Shown: positions 23,981 to 32,925 of the stretch, piece after piece
Layout: each line of letters begins with the position of its first letter
How positions within the stretch are numbered: the stretch's first letter is position 1
Assembly: GCF_002847445.1 (NCBI RefSeq)
Contig: NZ_CP025430.1
Coordinates: forward strand, 2,914,001 to 2,978,000
Direction: 5' to 3'
Length of the DNA: 64,000 nucleotides
DNA from: Paracoccus zhejiangensis
Lineage (GTDB): Bacteria > Pseudomonadota > Alphaproteobacteria > Rhodobacterales > Rhodobacteraceae
Translations under genes and position numbers: made by a program
The notes under the pieces: generated by a model
The model's database searches: none
Told to the model about the DNA's origin: nothing
Seen by the model: only the letters and a program-made list of their open reading frames with translations

Positions 23981-24916
23981 TCAGAGAAGGAAGTCGCTCG
24001 AAATGTAGTCCCGGGCGTCGATCCCGGTGCCATCGGCGATGATCACCGCGAAATCGGCGCTGCCGTCATTGTCGGTATGGGCGTAAAGCACGGTGTTCCC
24101 GTTGCTGTTCACCAGGTAGGCGGTGCCCGCCGTCTTGCTCAGCGACCAGGTGAAGGCCTGGTTGCCGGACAGGTATTCGTTGGCGTCGATGCCGCTGATA
24201 TCCAGCAGGTCACCCCCGGCAACGCCGACCCCTTGGAAGGCGGTGGCGCCGTCGCCCGCGGCGATCACGTCCACGCCGCCGGCATCCGAGTCGGTGGCGA
24301 GGTCGAAGTCGAACACATCGGCCCCCGCCGCACCGATCAGCCGGTCGCCGCCATCGCCGCCGATCAGCCGGTCATTGCCGGATTCGCCGCGCAGCAGGTC
24401 GTTGCCGGCATCGCCGATCAAGCGGTCGTTGCCGATGCCACCCATGAGCGTGTCGTTGCCGGTGCCGCCGAACAGCATGTCATTGCCGCCGTTGCCGCGC
24501 AGCACGTCATTGCCGGCCATGCCGTTGACCGCGTCCGCGTAACCGGTGCCGCCGACATTGTCATTGGCATTGGTCGCGAAGCCCGGCGTCAGGATCAGCT
24601 TGTAGCTGCCGGTGGCGTTGTTGCCCTGCTCGCCCACGATCAGGTTATAGGTCGCGGTCTGCCTGGCGGTGAAGGTGATCAGGGAATCCCGGTTCACGCC
24701 ATTCGAGATGTCGTCGTTGAAGCCCAGCACCCGGCCGGTGTAATCGGTCAGCGTCAGGTTCGGGTCGGCCAGGCTGCCGCCCCCGGAATACGCACCGCTG
24801 ACCCGCATCGAATAGGTCAGCCCGTTGATCAGCGCCGTCGAGAACGAGTCCCGGTCGCTGGCATAGTCGATCGCTCGCACGATCGAATAGCCCGGATCCA
24901 AACGATATTCTGCCAT
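23981..24916 (-). CDS. RTX (hemolysin-type calcium-binding) protein
   Basis: 311 residues. The N-terminal 110 residues form a PPC-like beta domain (SITFTARQTATYNLIVGE-like pattern). Residues about 120-195 hold at least eight nonapeptides of the GGxGxDxLx type, such as GNDTLMGGIGNDRLIGD, which bind calcium and fold into a beta-roll. The C-terminus (VIIADGTGIDARDYISSDFL) resembles a type I secretion signal, and there is no N-terminal signal peptide. It is therefore probably secreted by an ABC exporter, but none is encoded nearby. No catalytic domain is visible. Function outside the cell is unknown. Confidence 0.82.
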   Translation of the reverse strand: MAEYRLDPGYSIVRAIDYASDRDSFSTALINGLTYSMRVSGAYSGGGSLADPNLTLTDYTGRVLGFNDDISNGVNRDSLITFTARQTATYNLIVGEQGNNATGSYKLILTPGFATNANDNVGGTGYADAVNGMAGNDVLRGNGGNDMLFGGTGNDTLMGGIGNDRLIGDAGNDLLRGESGNDRLIGGDGGDRLIGAAGADVFDFDLATDSDAGGVDVIAAGDGATAFQGVGVAGGDLLDISGIDANEYLSGNQAFTWSLSKTAGTAYLVNSNGNTVLYAHTDNDGSADFAVIIADGTGIDARDYISSDFLL

Positions 24917-25017
24917 GCCTGCACTCTTACCCTAAAGGCTGTCTGCCGTTGAATTTTGTCCCGCCACTCAGGACGGTTGCAGCAGAACGCGCGGCTCGCG
25001 CGCCTGTTTCATCACAA

Positions 25018-26652
25018 CTATCGGAGCAGGTCGTTACCTTCCGGCCAGCTGAGTTCCGTGGTCAGGGTGATCTCGCGCAGCTCGCCCGCCGTGATCGGGT
25101 TTTCCCAGTAGACCACGCCGCGCCGGCCATCGGGATCGGTCTCGGAGGGTTCGGGATCAGCGGACCAGTCGATCTGCAACTCCTCCTGCCGCGAGACCGG
25201 CACCCGGTCGACGACACGCAGCGGCCAGTCCTCGCCGGTCAGGTTCTCGACGATCAGCGTGGCGCTTTCGGTCAGGGTGGACGAGCGGCGAATGATGCCG
25301 CTGTCGCCCTCGGTCTCCTCGGGCAGGCGGATCTCGGCCCTCAGCCCGTCGATCGGGCCGAAGCCAAAGCGCAGCTTGTCGCCATCGGCCACCAGCTCGA
25401 TGCCCGAGCGACCGACCAGCGCGCCATCGGCGTAAAGCGTGACCGGGCCGGGCAGGATCGGCTCGCCGGTCGAGTTCACCGTCTCGGCCATCAGGAAGGC
25501 GCTGGTGTCGAAACGCGGGGCGGCCTCGGCGAAGATCTCGGGCGTCAGCGGCTTTTCGTCCAGCGTCAGCCGCAGGGAATCGGCGCCGTCGCGGATGGTG
25601 ACCGGAGCGGCATAGTCATAGATGACCGTGACCCCCAGCCGCGACATTTCCCCGGCCGAGACCGGCATGGCCTCGACCACCGGGGCGGGGGCATAGGCGC
25701 TCTCCATCGCCATGTCGGCCTGCGCGCCGCGTGCCCTTGCCAATTCCTCTTCCGGCCGGCCGACGCGCGGCATCCACGGCTGCACCTCGGTCGGGGCGGA
25801 TTGGGATTGCGGGCGAGCGGTCGAGAGGGTCAGGGTTACATCGCGCCAGTCCTGACCGCTGGATTGCCAGACGCTGACGCCGCGCTGCATGGTCAGCGTG
25901 TCGGCGGCGCGGTCCAGCCGCAGATCGTAATCGGGCTGCCATCCGGCCTGGTCGGTAAAGCCGGTGATGGTGATCTCGGCCTGGCTTTCGCTGGCCGTCT
26001 GTACCGTCAGCACCAGCGCCTCGGCCCCCGCGCCTTCCTCGCGCAGCGCGTCCAACTCCGCCCGGGCGCGGTCGATGGCCTCGGTCAGCGGCGGGCGGTC
26101 GGGTTCGTTCATGGCGATCTGGTACTCCTGCTCGTCGGCCTGGGTCAGCAGGTTCTCGATCAGCGCACCCATCTGCTCGACCGTGCCGGCGATCTCGCCG
26201 GTGGGCAGGCGGCTGTCGCCCTGCAGCAGGTCACGGGTGATCTGGGCGCGCTGGCGCAGCGCCTCGGCCCGGGTCGCCAGCGCCGTCTGGCTGCGGTCGA
26301 AGGCGCGAAGCGCATCCTCGGCCCGGCGCAGGGCGGTCTTGGCCTCGGTGATCGCGGGCGCGTCCGGCGCATGATCGGGCAAGGCTCGCGATGATTGCAG
26401 CTCGACCGAGCCGAGTGTGACGCCCTTGGCTTCGATCCTGAGGCTCGCGGGATCGGTGCCGGGGGGCATGTCGGGGATGACCAGCTGATGCTGGCCCGGT
26501 GCCGCGGTAAAGCTGGCGCTGCGGCTGACGCTGGCGCCCTGTGGATACAGCACCACCCGGCTGACCGGGGTGGGCAGGTCGATCCGCTCGGCCCAGGCCA
26601 TCGAGGCAGGCAGCAGGCAGGACAGGGTCAGAACAAGGGACAGGGGTCGCAT
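25018..26652 (-). CDS. DUF4139 (MuiA-like) exported protein
   Basis: 544 residues from the ATG at 26652, chosen because GGAG precedes it and a signal peptide follows (LSLVLTLSCLLPASMAWA). An N-terminal DUF4140 domain (VVLYPQGASVSRSASF) is followed by a coiled-coil region (about 105-205) and a large C-terminal DUF4139 beta domain (YDLRLDRAADTLTM.., then ending EITLTTELSWPEG). Members are called 'mucoidy inhibitor A' homologues; the biochemical role is not established. Periplasmic or envelope location is expected. A longer in-frame start upstream would destroy the signal peptide. Confidence 0.82.
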   Translation of the reverse strand: MRPLSLVLTLSCLLPASMAWAERIDLPTPVSRVVLYPQGASVSRSASFTAAPGQHQLVIPDMPPGTDPASLRIEAKGVTLGSVELQSSRALPDHAPDAPAITEAKTALRRAEDALRAFDRSQTALATRAEALRQRAQITRDLLQGDSRLPTGEIAGTVEQMGALIENLLTQADEQEYQIAMNEPDRPPLTEAIDRARAELDALREEGAGAEALVLTVQTASESQAEITITGFTDQAGWQPDYDLRLDRAADTLTMQRGVSVWQSSGQDWRDVTLTLSTARPQSQSAPTEVQPWMPRVGRPEEELARARGAQADMAMESAYAPAPVVEAMPVSAGEMSRLGVTVIYDYAAPVTIRDGADSLRLTLDEKPLTPEIFAEAAPRFDTSAFLMAETVNSTGEPILPGPVTLYADGALVGRSGIELVADGDKLRFGFGPIDGLRAEIRLPEETEGDSGIIRRSSTLTESATLIVENLTGEDWPLRVVDRVPVSRQEELQIDWSADPEPSETDPDGRRGVVYWENPITAGELREITLTTELSWPEGNDLLR

Positions 26653-26751
26653 GGGGGCTCCGATACCGGTTACGCGCCCGAGTGTCGTCGAGCGGCCCTG
26701 ATCAGGCAAGCGGCGCGCGATGCGGCGCATGGTCCGTCGCGCGAACGTGTC

Positions 26752-27360
26752 CTAGCGTGAGGGATCGAAGGTGACGACCCGCCAGACATAGACGGCGACG
26801 AGACCGATCACGATGGCGGTGGAGACCGGATTCAGCAGATGCTCGACCTGCTCATATCCGCCTTCCAGCAGATAGCCGGCCAGCGTCAGCGCGGCGGTCC
26901 AGATCAGGCTGCCGATGCCGGAATAGATCAGGAAGGGCAGGCTCGGCATCCGCGACAGCCCGGCGGGGACCGAGATCAGCGTGCGCACCGTGGGGATGAA
27001 ACGGCCAAAGAACACCGCCCGGCGTCCGTGCTGGTCGAACCAGCCCTGCGCCCGGCGCAGGTCCTGCGGGCTGAGCGTCAGCCAGCGGCCATGCTTGCGG
27101 ACGAAAAGGCGCAGCTTTGCCGGGCCGATCCAGCGCCCGATCAGGAACCAGAACCATGCCCCCGCCAGGCTGCCCGCCGTACCGGCCAGGATGGTCAGCC
27201 ACAGCGACGACACGCCCCGCGCGGCATTGAAGCCCGCCAGCGGCATGATCAGTTCCGACGGGATCGGCGGAAACACGTTTTCCAGAAACATGAGGGCGGC
27301 GATGGCCCATGGCCCGCCGCCCTCGATCATGCTGGTGATCCAGGCGAACACCTCGACCAA
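26752..27360 (-). CDS. DedA-family membrane protein
   Basis: 202 residues, inner-membrane protein of the DedA/SNARE-associated family, which includes undecaprenyl-phosphate and other lipid translocases. Family marks are FLENVFPPIPSELIMPLAGF near residue 25, GTAGSLAGAWFWFLIGRW, and FFGRFIPTVRTLISVPAG with the conserved basic residues near residue 118. It follows asd by a single stop-to-start junction on the same strand and is probably cotranscribed with it. Confidence 0.9.
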   Translation of the reverse strand: MVEVFAWITSMIEGGGPWAIAALMFLENVFPPIPSELIMPLAGFNAARGVSSLWLTILAGTAGSLAGAWFWFLIGRWIGPAKLRLFVRKHGRWLTLSPQDLRRAQGWFDQHGRRAVFFGRFIPTVRTLISVPAGLSRMPSLPFLIYSGIGSLIWTAALTLAGYLLEGGYEQVEHLLNPVSTAIVIGLVAVYVWRVVTFDPSR

Positions 27361-28383
27361 TCAGCCTTTTTTCAGCACGCGATTGCCCAGAAGCTCGGCA
27401 ATCTGCACCGCGTTCAGGGCCGCGCCCTTGCGCAGGTTGTCGCTGACACACCACAGGTTCAGCCCGTTCTCGACCGTCGAGTCCTGGCGGATACGGCTGA
27501 TATAGGTGGCATATTCACCCACCGATTCAATCGGGGTGATGTAGCCGCCGGGTTCGCGCTTGTCGACGACAAGGATACCGGGCGATTCGCGCAGGATGTC
27601 GCGGGCCTCGTCCTCGTCGAGGAAATCCTCGAACTCGATGTTGATCGCTTCCGAATGGCCGACAAAGACCGGCACGCGCACGCAGGTCGCGGTGACCTTG
27701 ATCTTGGGATCGACGATCTTCTTGGTTTCGGCGACCATCTTCCATTCTTCCTTGGTCGTGCCGTCTTCCATGAAGACGTCGATATGGGGAATGACGTTGA
27801 AGGCGATCTGCTTGCTGAACTTGCTGGGCGCGACCTCCTGACCGGGGACATACATGCCCTTGGTCTGGTTCCACAGCTCGTCCATGCCATCCTTGCCGGC
27901 GCCGCTAACCGATTGATAGGTCGAGACAACCACGCGCTTGATCCGGGCGCGGTCATGCAGCGGCTTCAGCGCCACGACCATCTGCGCGGTCGAGCAGTTG
28001 GGGTTGGCGATGATGTTCTTGTTCTTGTAGTCCAGCACCGCGTCCGGGTTCACTTCCGGCACGACCAGCGGAATCTGCGGGTCATAGCGATAGAGCGAGC
28101 TGTTATCGATCACCACGCAGCCCTGCGAGGCGGCGATGGGGGCATATTTCTTGGTCGCGTCCGAGCCGATGGCGAACAGAGCAATATCCCAGCCAGTAAA
28201 GTCGAAGCCCTCGATATCCTGACATTTCAGGGTCTTGTCGCCAAAGCTGACCTCGGTGCCAATCGAGCGCCGGCTGGCCAGCGCGGCGATCTCGTCCACC
28301 GGGAACTCGCGCTCGGCGAGGATGTTCAGCATTTCGCGACCCACATTGCCCGTGGCGCCCGCGACGACGACTTTGTAGCCCAT
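27361..28383 (-). CDS. asd: Aspartate-semialdehyde dehydrogenase
   Basis: 340 residues, full length. It reduces aspartyl phosphate to aspartate semialdehyde with NADPH, on the path to lysine/diaminopimelate, threonine and methionine. The NADP motif VVAGATGNVGREM is at residues 6-18, the catalytic cysteine is in NPNCSTAQ near residue 130, and substrate-binding residues are in YQSVSGAGKDGM and VPVFVGHSEA. It abuts the dedA-like gene downstream. Confidence 0.96.
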   Translation of the reverse strand: MGYKVVVAGATGNVGREMLNILAEREFPVDEIAALASRRSIGTEVSFGDKTLKCQDIEGFDFTGWDIALFAIGSDATKKYAPIAASQGCVVIDNSSLYRYDPQIPLVVPEVNPDAVLDYKNKNIIANPNCSTAQMVVALKPLHDRARIKRVVVSTYQSVSGAGKDGMDELWNQTKGMYVPGQEVAPSKFSKQIAFNVIPHIDVFMEDGTTKEEWKMVAETKKIVDPKIKVTATCVRVPVFVGHSEAINIEFEDFLDEDEARDILRESPGILVVDKREPGGYITPIESVGEYATYISRIRQDSTVENGLNLWCVSDNLRKGAALNAVQIAELLGNRVLKKG

Positions 28384-28563
28384 CCTTGGGATTCCTTATA
28401 CTGCGGTGCAGCGCCCTTAGCGCAAACGGGGCCCGGATGGAAGGGCTGCAGCGGCTTCCGGCCGAGAGGGCGAATGGCGGTTGACCCCCGTCGGCGCGCG
28501 TCTCAATCTTTGGTTGAGCACGGGTCATTCCGTCCCGCGCCCATCGAACACGGAGACCAGATC

Positions 28564-29010
28564 ATGCGAAACCTTCTCTTCTCCGGCGCGCTCGCCGCGC
28601 TTGTCCTGCCCGCCGCAGCGCTGGCCGCACCCGAATTCCTGAACTCGGGCGATCCGGCCGGGATGCCCTTCTCGGAGGCGGTACGCTCGGGCAATACCGT
28701 CTATCTCTCGGGTCAGCTGGGCATCGCGCCGGGTGCCTCGGCGGTGGTCGAAGGCGGCATCGAGGCGGAATCGACGCAGGTGATGGAGAATATCAAGCGC
28801 ACGCTGGAAGCGCATGGTCTGGCGATGACCGACCTGGTGAAATGCACCGTCATGCTGGCCGACATGGCCGAATGGGGTGCCTTCAACGAGGTCTACAAGA
28901 GCTATTTCGAAGAGGGGAAATTCCCCGCCCGCTCGGCCTTCGGCGCGGCAGGGCTGGCCTTGGGTGGCAAGGTCGAGGTGGAGTGCATCGCCGAGGCCCC
29001 GGCAAGCTGA
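28564..29010 (+). CDS. RidA-family protein with signal peptide
   Basis: 148 residues from the ATG at 28564. RidA proteins are trimeric deaminases of reactive enamines/imines, usually cytosolic and about 130 residues. This one carries an extra N-terminal export signal (LLFSGALAALVLPAAALA, cleavage near residue 22). The fold is otherwise typical: VYLSGQLGIAP, TLEAHGLAMTDLVKCTVMLA and FPARSAFGAAGLALGGKVEVEC, including the arginine normally in the active site. An exported RidA would act in the periplasm on unknown substrates. Confidence 0.82.
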   Translation: MRNLLFSGALAALVLPAAALAAPEFLNSGDPAGMPFSEAVRSGNTVYLSGQLGIAPGASAVVEGGIEAESTQVMENIKRTLEAHGLAMTDLVKCTVMLADMAEWGAFNEVYKSYFEEGKFPARSAFGAAGLALGGKVEVECIAEAPAS

Positions 29011-29067
29011 TCGTCGACGGCTGAACCAAGGACCCGGCCCGGTGCGCGGGTCGCAGACCCGCAGGGC

Positions 29068-29101
29068 AAGCGCCTGTCCGTCCCGACGGGCAGGCGCTTT
29101 G
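29068..29101 (+). terminator. Hairpin terminator after RidA-like gene
   Basis: AAGCGCCTG..CAGGCGCTTT with an inner CCGT/ACGG extension forms a stable stem about 58 bases past the stop, ending in a short TTT. Confidence 0.6.
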
Positions 29102-29216
29102 GTGAGGCTGGCGCGACGGTCGGGGTCAGGAGGGGCTTTGCACCATAAAGTGACCCGGTCAACCGCAGCAGCGCCAGCCCACGGACAGGCGCCTGTCCTG
29201 CTGGCGGTCGCACCAG

Positions 29217-29834
29217 TTACCGCACCAGCTTCAGCCTTGGGTCAGCCTCGGCCAGTGCCGCCACCCAATCCGCCTCGGACGTAAAGTCATGCGGCACCTG
29301 ATCGGCGGTGCGGCGGCCCGACAGGCTCTGGCTGGCGAAGAAGTCGAAGCCGTACAGCGTCAGGCTGGCAAGTTCCGATCGCAGCAATAGCTCGATCATC
29401 ATCGCCCCGGTGGTCGGCGGCGCACCAAGCCGGTCTTTCAGTGACAGGTAATCCGTCAGCGGATGCAGGTAAAAGCCGGGGCTGCTGGCACTCTGCCAGT
29501 CCAGCCGCTTGCGCTTGTGCGACATCCAGAGGATGCGGCGCGGGGCAATGCGGCTGCGATCCGCCTGCCCCAGACGAGTCGCCAGAGCCAGCCAATCCGT
29601 GCGGCTCCCATGGCTTTTAGCCGAGGGCATGGGCGCAAGATTGATGCGGATGACCAGATCGGCAGCATCGATCGCCGCGCCATGTTCCGTCTCGGCCAGC
29701 GCACGCGCGTTGCCGATCAGCGCGACATGCTTGCCGCTGAGCGCCGCCAGCAGCTCGTCCTGCGGCAACGAGAGCGATGCCAGCATCGGTTCGTTCCGCA
29801 GGATGCGGGCGATCAGGAACCGCAGCGGGGTCAC
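29217..29834 (-). CDS. GT29-like (sialyltransferase-type) protein
   Basis: 205 residues. The stretch VALIGNARALAETEHGAAID then AADLVIRINLAPMP (about residues 37-70) matches the large sialyl motif of GT29 ('GNs..l..s.yG..ID..D.ViR.N'). TTGAMMIELLLR (about residue 141) is the expected small-motif/central helix. LTLYGFDFF follows. The reaction would be transfer from CMP-sialic acid or a related CMP-sugar, though the true donor is unknown. No transmembrane anchor. It is downstream of and overlapping an LpsB-like glycosyltransferase, suggesting a role in lipopolysaccharide or capsule. Confidence 0.75.
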   Translation of the reverse strand: MTPLRFLIARILRNEPMLASLSLPQDELLAALSGKHVALIGNARALAETEHGAAIDAADLVIRINLAPMPSAKSHGSRTDWLALATRLGQADRSRIAPRRILWMSHKRKRLDWQSASSPGFYLHPLTDYLSLKDRLGAPPTTGAMMIELLLRSELASLTLYGFDFFASQSLSGRRTADQVPHDFTSEADWVAALAEADPRLKLVR

Positions 29835-30874
29835 GGCGCGCGGTCCAGCAGCTCGCGATAGATCGCCACCAGCGCGCGGGCCTCGGTCTCGATGCTGAAA
29901 TTCGTCTCGACATGGCGGCGGGCGGCCTTACCGGCGGCCTCGCGCGCCGCGTCATCATCGAGCCAGTGCCGAAGCGCGTCGGTCAGCGCGTCCTGATCGC
30001 CGGTCGTCACCAGGCTGCCGGTCTCGCCATCGCGGATCAGCGCCTCGTAAGCGCCGGCATGTGAGCCGATGGCCGGTACGCCGCAGGCCATGGCCTCGAG
30101 CGGGGTCAGGCCAAAGCCCTCCCACCGCGCCGGGGCGGCGAAGAGGTCCAGCGCCTGGTAATGGCGCACCACCTGATCCCAGGGCAGCTCCCCCAGGAAA
30201 CGGATGCGGTCCTGCAACCCGGCGGCAGCGATCTCGGCCTTCAGCCCATCGGCAAAGCCGCGATGTTCCGCCGTCACCCGGCCGGTGAAGATGATCTGCG
30301 CGCGCGGCCGCTCGGGCAGAAGCCGCAATCCGGCGCGGACCAGGAGGTCCACCCCCTTCTGCTCGCGCACCCGGCCAAAGCAGCCGATGAGGACGGCATC
30401 CGGGTCCAGCCCCAGCTCGCGGCGCAGGGCGGCACGGTCGGGCGCGGGGTGAAACACCTCGGTATCGACGCCGTGCATGACCACGGTGGCCGGGCGGTCC
30501 AGGTAGCTGGCGGCCTGCGGCGAGGTCGCCACCAGTGCCTCCTGCTGGCGGATCAGCCATTTGGTGAATCCGGTATGGTGGCGCTGCGCCGCCGAGGTGA
30601 ACATCAGTCGGTATTTGCGGAAGAGAAGCCGGCGCAGGATCAGGCCAAGCGCCATCTCGGTATTCCGGCGCGCATGCCAGACACGCCAGCGGTCACGCGG
30701 CAGGGTGGCGGCGCGGATCAGCGGGAGATGCGGCACCTCGGGCGGCAGGCCGGGGCCGGTGGCGCGAATGGCGATCATCCGCGCCTGAACCGGGATCAGC
30801 CGCACCACCGTCGCGGTCACGCCGGACAGGCGGCGCTTGAGGTTCGGGGCGACGACGACGGGGGATTCATTCAT
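29831..30874 (-). CDS. Glycosyltransferase family 4, LpsB/LpcC-like
   Basis: 347 residues. The N-terminus VVVAPNLKRRLSGVTATVV and the following WRVWHARRNTEMALG strongly recall LpsB/LpcC, the mannosyltransferase that starts the lipopolysaccharide core in Rhizobium and relatives. The GT-B C-terminal half has IGCFGRVREQKGVDLLVRA and the E-x7-E region ARWEGFGLTPLEAMACG (about residue 257). It overlaps the GT29-like gene after it by four bases and the MFS gene before it by eight, so the three are an operon. Exact acceptor not determined. Confidence 0.82.
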   Translation of the reverse strand: MNESPVVVAPNLKRRLSGVTATVVRLIPVQARMIAIRATGPGLPPEVPHLPLIRAATLPRDRWRVWHARRNTEMALGLILRRLLFRKYRLMFTSAAQRHHTGFTKWLIRQQEALVATSPQAASYLDRPATVVMHGVDTEVFHPAPDRAALRRELGLDPDAVLIGCFGRVREQKGVDLLVRAGLRLLPERPRAQIIFTGRVTAEHRGFADGLKAEIAAAGLQDRIRFLGELPWDQVVRHYQALDLFAAPARWEGFGLTPLEAMACGVPAIGSHAGAYEALIRDGETGSLVTTGDQDALTDALRHWLDDDAAREAAGKAARRHVETNFSIETEARALVAIYRELLDRAP

Positions 30875-32057
30875 CCGGGGCCTCGGGGGTCAGGAAATAG
30901 AACAGGAACCCCACGGTCAGCGGGATCAGGAAGAACAGGAACACGGTCGAGAAGGTCCGCTGGGGCGAGCCGCCGGCTGCCGCCCATTCATAGACCGGGC
31001 GCGAGGCGAATTGCATCGCGCCGACGCCGGCAATCGAGACCATGTTGAGGAAGGTCACGCCCCGCCCGATCAGATGGGTGGGCAGGAAGGGCCGGGCATG
31101 GGCCATCTGCACCGCATAGCTGGTGCCGGCCAGACCGATCAGTGCCAGCAACAGGGTGGCAAGCCCCAGCCCGGCATCGGGCCGGATCGCCAGCACCGCC
31201 AGTACGGCGATGGTGCCACCGGTGGCGATGAGCAGCATCCGCCGCGCGCCGCCGATCAGCCGCATGGCCGGGCCGAGAAGGAAATTGCCGATGACCATGG
31301 CCAGCCCCATCGCCAGCGTCGCCCGGCCGATCAGCTGCGCATCGGCGCCATAGACCTCGGCCAGGTAGGGCGCGGCCCAGAGGCCCCGGATGCAGGCCGA
31401 AACCGCATAGCTGATCGCAAGAAGCGGCAGCATCAGCCAGAGCGCGCGCAGCCGAAAAAGTTCCGCCAGCGAGCCGCGCGGCTGATCCTCGCCCAGCCTT
31501 GCCGGGTCGCGCACGAATATCCAGACGGCGGCGGCCACCAGCAGCGTCACCGCCGCCAGCCACCACAGCGCCGGGCGCCAGCCGATGGCCGCGATCAGCG
31601 AAACCAGCGGCGCGGCGCCGAGGATATTCCCCAGCGACCCCGCGCCGACCATCATCCCCGAGACCGAGGCGAAGGCAGCGGGCGGATATTCGCGGGCGAA
31701 GATGTAGTAAGGCCCCATCAGCGCCGGCGAACAGCCGATACCCAGCAGCGTCATTGCCACATGCAGGTGCCAGGGCGCGGTGGCCAGCGCAAAGACTGCC
31801 GCCCCCCCGGCCCCGCCAAGCCCCAGCAGAAGCGCCACCGTGCGGCGCGGGCCAAAGCGGTCCAGCGCCCAGCCCACCGGGATCTGCATGACGGCAAAGC
31901 CGATGAACCACAGGCCCGAGGACAGCGCCAGGTCGCCGGGGCTTGCGCCCAGCTCCTGCCCGAGAACCGGGCTCAGCACCGCCAGGAAGGCGCGGTAGAA
32001 CTGGCTGAGCATGTAGCCCAGGACCAGAGAGATGATGGAGGCCGAAATGACCGGCAT
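30867..32057 (-). CDS. MFS transporter
   Basis: 396 residues with about twelve helices. The family loop motif is VGWALDRFGPRRTVALLLG (about residues 64-82), with a central hydrophilic loop after helix 6 (FVRDPARLGEDQP). It is an inner-membrane secondary transporter or permease of unknown substrate. It is the first gene of a small operon with two glycosyltransferases, so it might handle a sugar or precursor, but that is guesswork from position. Confidence 0.82.
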   Translation of the reverse strand: MPVISASIISLVLGYMLSQFYRAFLAVLSPVLGQELGASPGDLALSSGLWFIGFAVMQIPVGWALDRFGPRRTVALLLGLGGAGGAAVFALATAPWHLHVAMTLLGIGCSPALMGPYYIFAREYPPAAFASVSGMMVGAGSLGNILGAAPLVSLIAAIGWRPALWWLAAVTLLVAAAVWIFVRDPARLGEDQPRGSLAELFRLRALWLMLPLLAISYAVSACIRGLWAAPYLAEVYGADAQLIGRATLAMGLAMVIGNFLLGPAMRLIGGARRMLLIATGGTIAVLAVLAIRPDAGLGLATLLLALIGLAGTSYAVQMAHARPFLPTHLIGRGVTFLNMVSIAGVGAMQFASRPVYEWAAAGGSPQRTFSTVFLFFLIPLTVGFLFYFLTPEAPDE

Positions 32058-32127
32058 AGGCCCTCGCTTTGCTGCCGGGCAGGCTGCGCCAAGCCCTGCG
32101 GATGTGCAAGGCCGGCGCTACTCGGGG

Positions 32128-32775
32128 TCAGATCTCGATGAATTGCCCGCGCGGACCCTCGGCCTGGACCAGGGATCCGTCTGAGATGTTGTGGACCAGA
32201 CCGTGCAGCGTCATCTCGCCACTGTCGACGGCGGCCTGCACGAAGGGGAAGGTCATCAGGTTGTCGAGCGAAGTCAGCACCGCCTCGCGTTCCAGCGCGC
32301 CGATCTGCTGATCCTCGGGCAGATCCTTCACCCGCTCATAGCCGGGGCGCAGGATGTCCATCCAGCGGCCGACGAAGCTGGATTTCTCTTCCAGCTCCGG
32401 CGCATGGCCCGAGCACATGGCATGGCAGCCAGCGACGCCACCACATTTGGTGTGGCCCATGACGATCAGATGCGCGACCTTCAGCGCCTGCACCGCGTAT
32501 TCAACCGCCGCCGAGGTGCCGTGCTGCTCGCCGTCAGGCGCATAGGCCGGAACAAGGTTGGCGATGTTGCGGTGGATGAAGAACTCGCCCGAATCGGCGC
32601 CGAAGATGCTGGTCACATGCACCCGCGAATCGCAGCACGAGATGACCATGGCGCGCGGACGCTGGCCGTCCTCGGCCAGACGGCGATACCAGGCCTTGTT
32701 CTCGGTATAGGATGTGGCCTTCCAGCCGTGATACCGCTGGACCAGATATTGCGGCAGGGGGCGTGCGATTGTCAT
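32128..32775 (-). CDS. Beta-carbonic anhydrase
   Basis: 215 residues from the ATG at 32775. It converts CO2 and water to bicarbonate. Zinc ligands are visible: the cysteine and Asp-Arg pair in VISCCDSRVHV (about residue 46) and the His/Cys pair in VMGHTKCGGVAG (about residue 107). FFIHRNIANLVP is also typical of the bacterial beta class. No signal peptide, so cytosolic. It is transcribed separately from the MFS operon downstream. Confidence 0.93.
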   Translation of the reverse strand: MTIARPLPQYLVQRYHGWKATSYTENKAWYRRLAEDGQRPRAMVISCCDSRVHVTSIFGADSGEFFIHRNIANLVPAYAPDGEQHGTSAAVEYAVQALKVAHLIVMGHTKCGGVAGCHAMCSGHAPELEEKSSFVGRWMDILRPGYERVKDLPEDQQIGALEREAVLTSLDNLMTFPFVQAAVDSGEMTLHGLVHNISDGSLVQAEGPRGQFIEI

Positions 32776-32925
32776 GGGCGCCTCGGTCTGACTTTGTGTG
32801 CTGCGCAGAGATAGGCGGCATTCGCTGAAAATTCGAGTGGTTTCTTCGCGCCGCGCTAACCCATTCTTCAACGGAACTTGGCAATCTGGCCCAAGTCGCG
32901 GGGGCGTATCGAGTTGGAGGTGGTG

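Noticed and set aside
24949..26394. Long open frame of about 480 codons on the plus strand
   Set aside because: It lies antisense to the DUF4139 gene; its composition (rich in Gly, Arg, Gln, His) is typical of reverse-strand frames in GC-rich DNA, while the minus strand has a signal peptide and clear domains.
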